Origin: UBA10183 sp041653835
Lineage (GTDB): Bacteria; Omnitrophota; Gorgyraeia; Gorgyraeales; Gorgyraeaceae
Assembly: GCA_041653835.1 (NCBI GenBank)
Contig: JBAZEP010000066.1
Span: 1 to 5,215, forward strand
Direction of reading: 5' to 3'
Length of the DNA stretch: 5,215 nucleotides
In this document: positions 4,865-5,215 of the stretch, piece after piece
How the letters are laid out: every line of letters starts with the position of its first letter
How positions within the stretch are numbered: position 1 is the first letter of the stretch
Position numbers and translations under genes: made by a program
Notes under the pieces: generated by a model
Told to the model about the DNA's origin: nothing
Database searches by the model: none
The model's input: only the letters and a program-made list of their open reading frames with translations

Positions 4865-5215
4865 TTATGTTTGCGTGTATAAAAAATCCACTTCAAAAGA
4901 ATGCTTGAATGCCACGGAATAAATGTCACAGCCCGATACCGCGTAAAACTTCCCCACAACATCGCATATGAACATGTCTTTATTGAGCTTAGTGTCGCGT
5001 TTTTTAATAATGAAGATATGCCTTTTATTGACGGCCATGCCCGCGTTCTTTTTCCATTCCATCATCTCTTCCAGATTCTTGAATTTATTGCAGGAGCCTA
5101 TTATATAGGTAGAATGCCGCTGGGTAGTAGTGGTTATTCCATCCCTATCGAATGTCTCGGTGACATAGAGGTCTTTTCTTTTTTTATTTTCCGAGGTTAT
5201 ATTTTTAAATAGGAG
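4865..5215 (-). CDS. Hypothetical protein, C-terminal part only
   Basis: The frame is open from the right edge to TAA at 4867-4865, giving the last 116 residues of a protein whose start lies outside the window. Internal Met codons (for example at 5065) have no convincing SD and the frame runs on without a stop, so the gene is longer than any ATG start inside the window. I do not recognise the family. The visible part is Lys-rich (ENKKRKDLYVTE near its start, HIFIIKKRDTKLNKD later), has three cysteines, a Thr run (GITTTTQ) and alternating hydrophobic stretches such as DMFICDVVGKFYAVSG that suggest beta strands. No membrane segment is seen. A terminator 15 nt downstream supports a real gene end here. 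Its codon composition is more AT-rich than gpsA. Confidence 0.7.
   Translation of the reverse strand, partial: LLFKNITSENKKRKDLYVTETFDRDGITTTTQRHSTYIIGSCNKFKNLEEMMEWKKNAGMAVNKRHIFIIKKRDTKLNKDMFICDVVGKFYAVSGCDIYSVAFKHSFEVDFLYTQT

Noticed and set aside
4855..4908. Tiny plus-strand ORF (about 13 codons from ATG at 4867) after AAGGAG, next to a hairpin, resembling a leader peptide
   Set aside because: No plus-strand gene follows it, it overlaps the minus-strand coding end, and the adjacent hairpin has its T-rich tail on the minus strand.

Overview
The window reads as an ordinary chromosomal stretch of a bacterium with moderate GC content. Almost everything is on the minus strand, so transcription runs from high to low coordinates. 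The gene set is housekeeping (gpsA, a proline tRNA, hom, thrC) plus a PilZ-domain protein and a REP-associated transposase (RAYT). PilZ and gpsA point to a bacterium. The combination would fit an uncultivated lineage such as Omnitrophota or a deltaproteobacterium-like group, but that is a guess from style and not something the sequence proves.

Layout in the direction of transcription. (1) 5215-4865: the C-terminal part of an unrecognised Lys-rich protein that enters from the right edge. It is followed by a good intrinsic terminator at 4850-4807. (2) 4800-4772: a sigma70-type promoter, then gpsA (4749-3760) with a TTG start behind a strong Shine-Dalgarno (SD) site. (3) 3758-3730: a second, very strong promoter starting right after the gpsA stop. 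It serves tRNA-Pro(GGG) (3689-3613). No terminator is visible after the tRNA, so a PilZ-domain gene (3589-3218), hom (3228-1933, overlapping the PilZ gene by 11 nt) and thrC (1880-831) are probably on the same transcript. A GC-rich region with two competing hairpins fills the hom-thrC gap. (4) 830-635: an AT-rich spacer with a perfect 43-nt palindrome and a related 17-nt motif. (5) 634-1: a Y1/HUH (RAYT-type) transposase that starts with GTG and runs off the left edge.

Functionally, hom and thrC supply the homoserine-forming and threonine-forming steps of threonine biosynthesis; homoserine kinase (thrB) is not here. GpsA makes sn-glycerol 3-phosphate for phospholipids. The PilZ protein keeps both c-di-GMP-binding motifs, and its overlap with hom suggests translational coupling to amino-acid biosynthesis. 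The RAYT lies downstream of the threonine genes and brings its own palindromic DNA.

I did not find a clearly new multi-gene system. The points most worth a second look are the non-coding structures: the RAYT leader with palindrome, related motif and possible SD-masking sequence; the mutually exclusive hairpins before thrC; and the tRNA-PilZ-hom-thrC arrangement.
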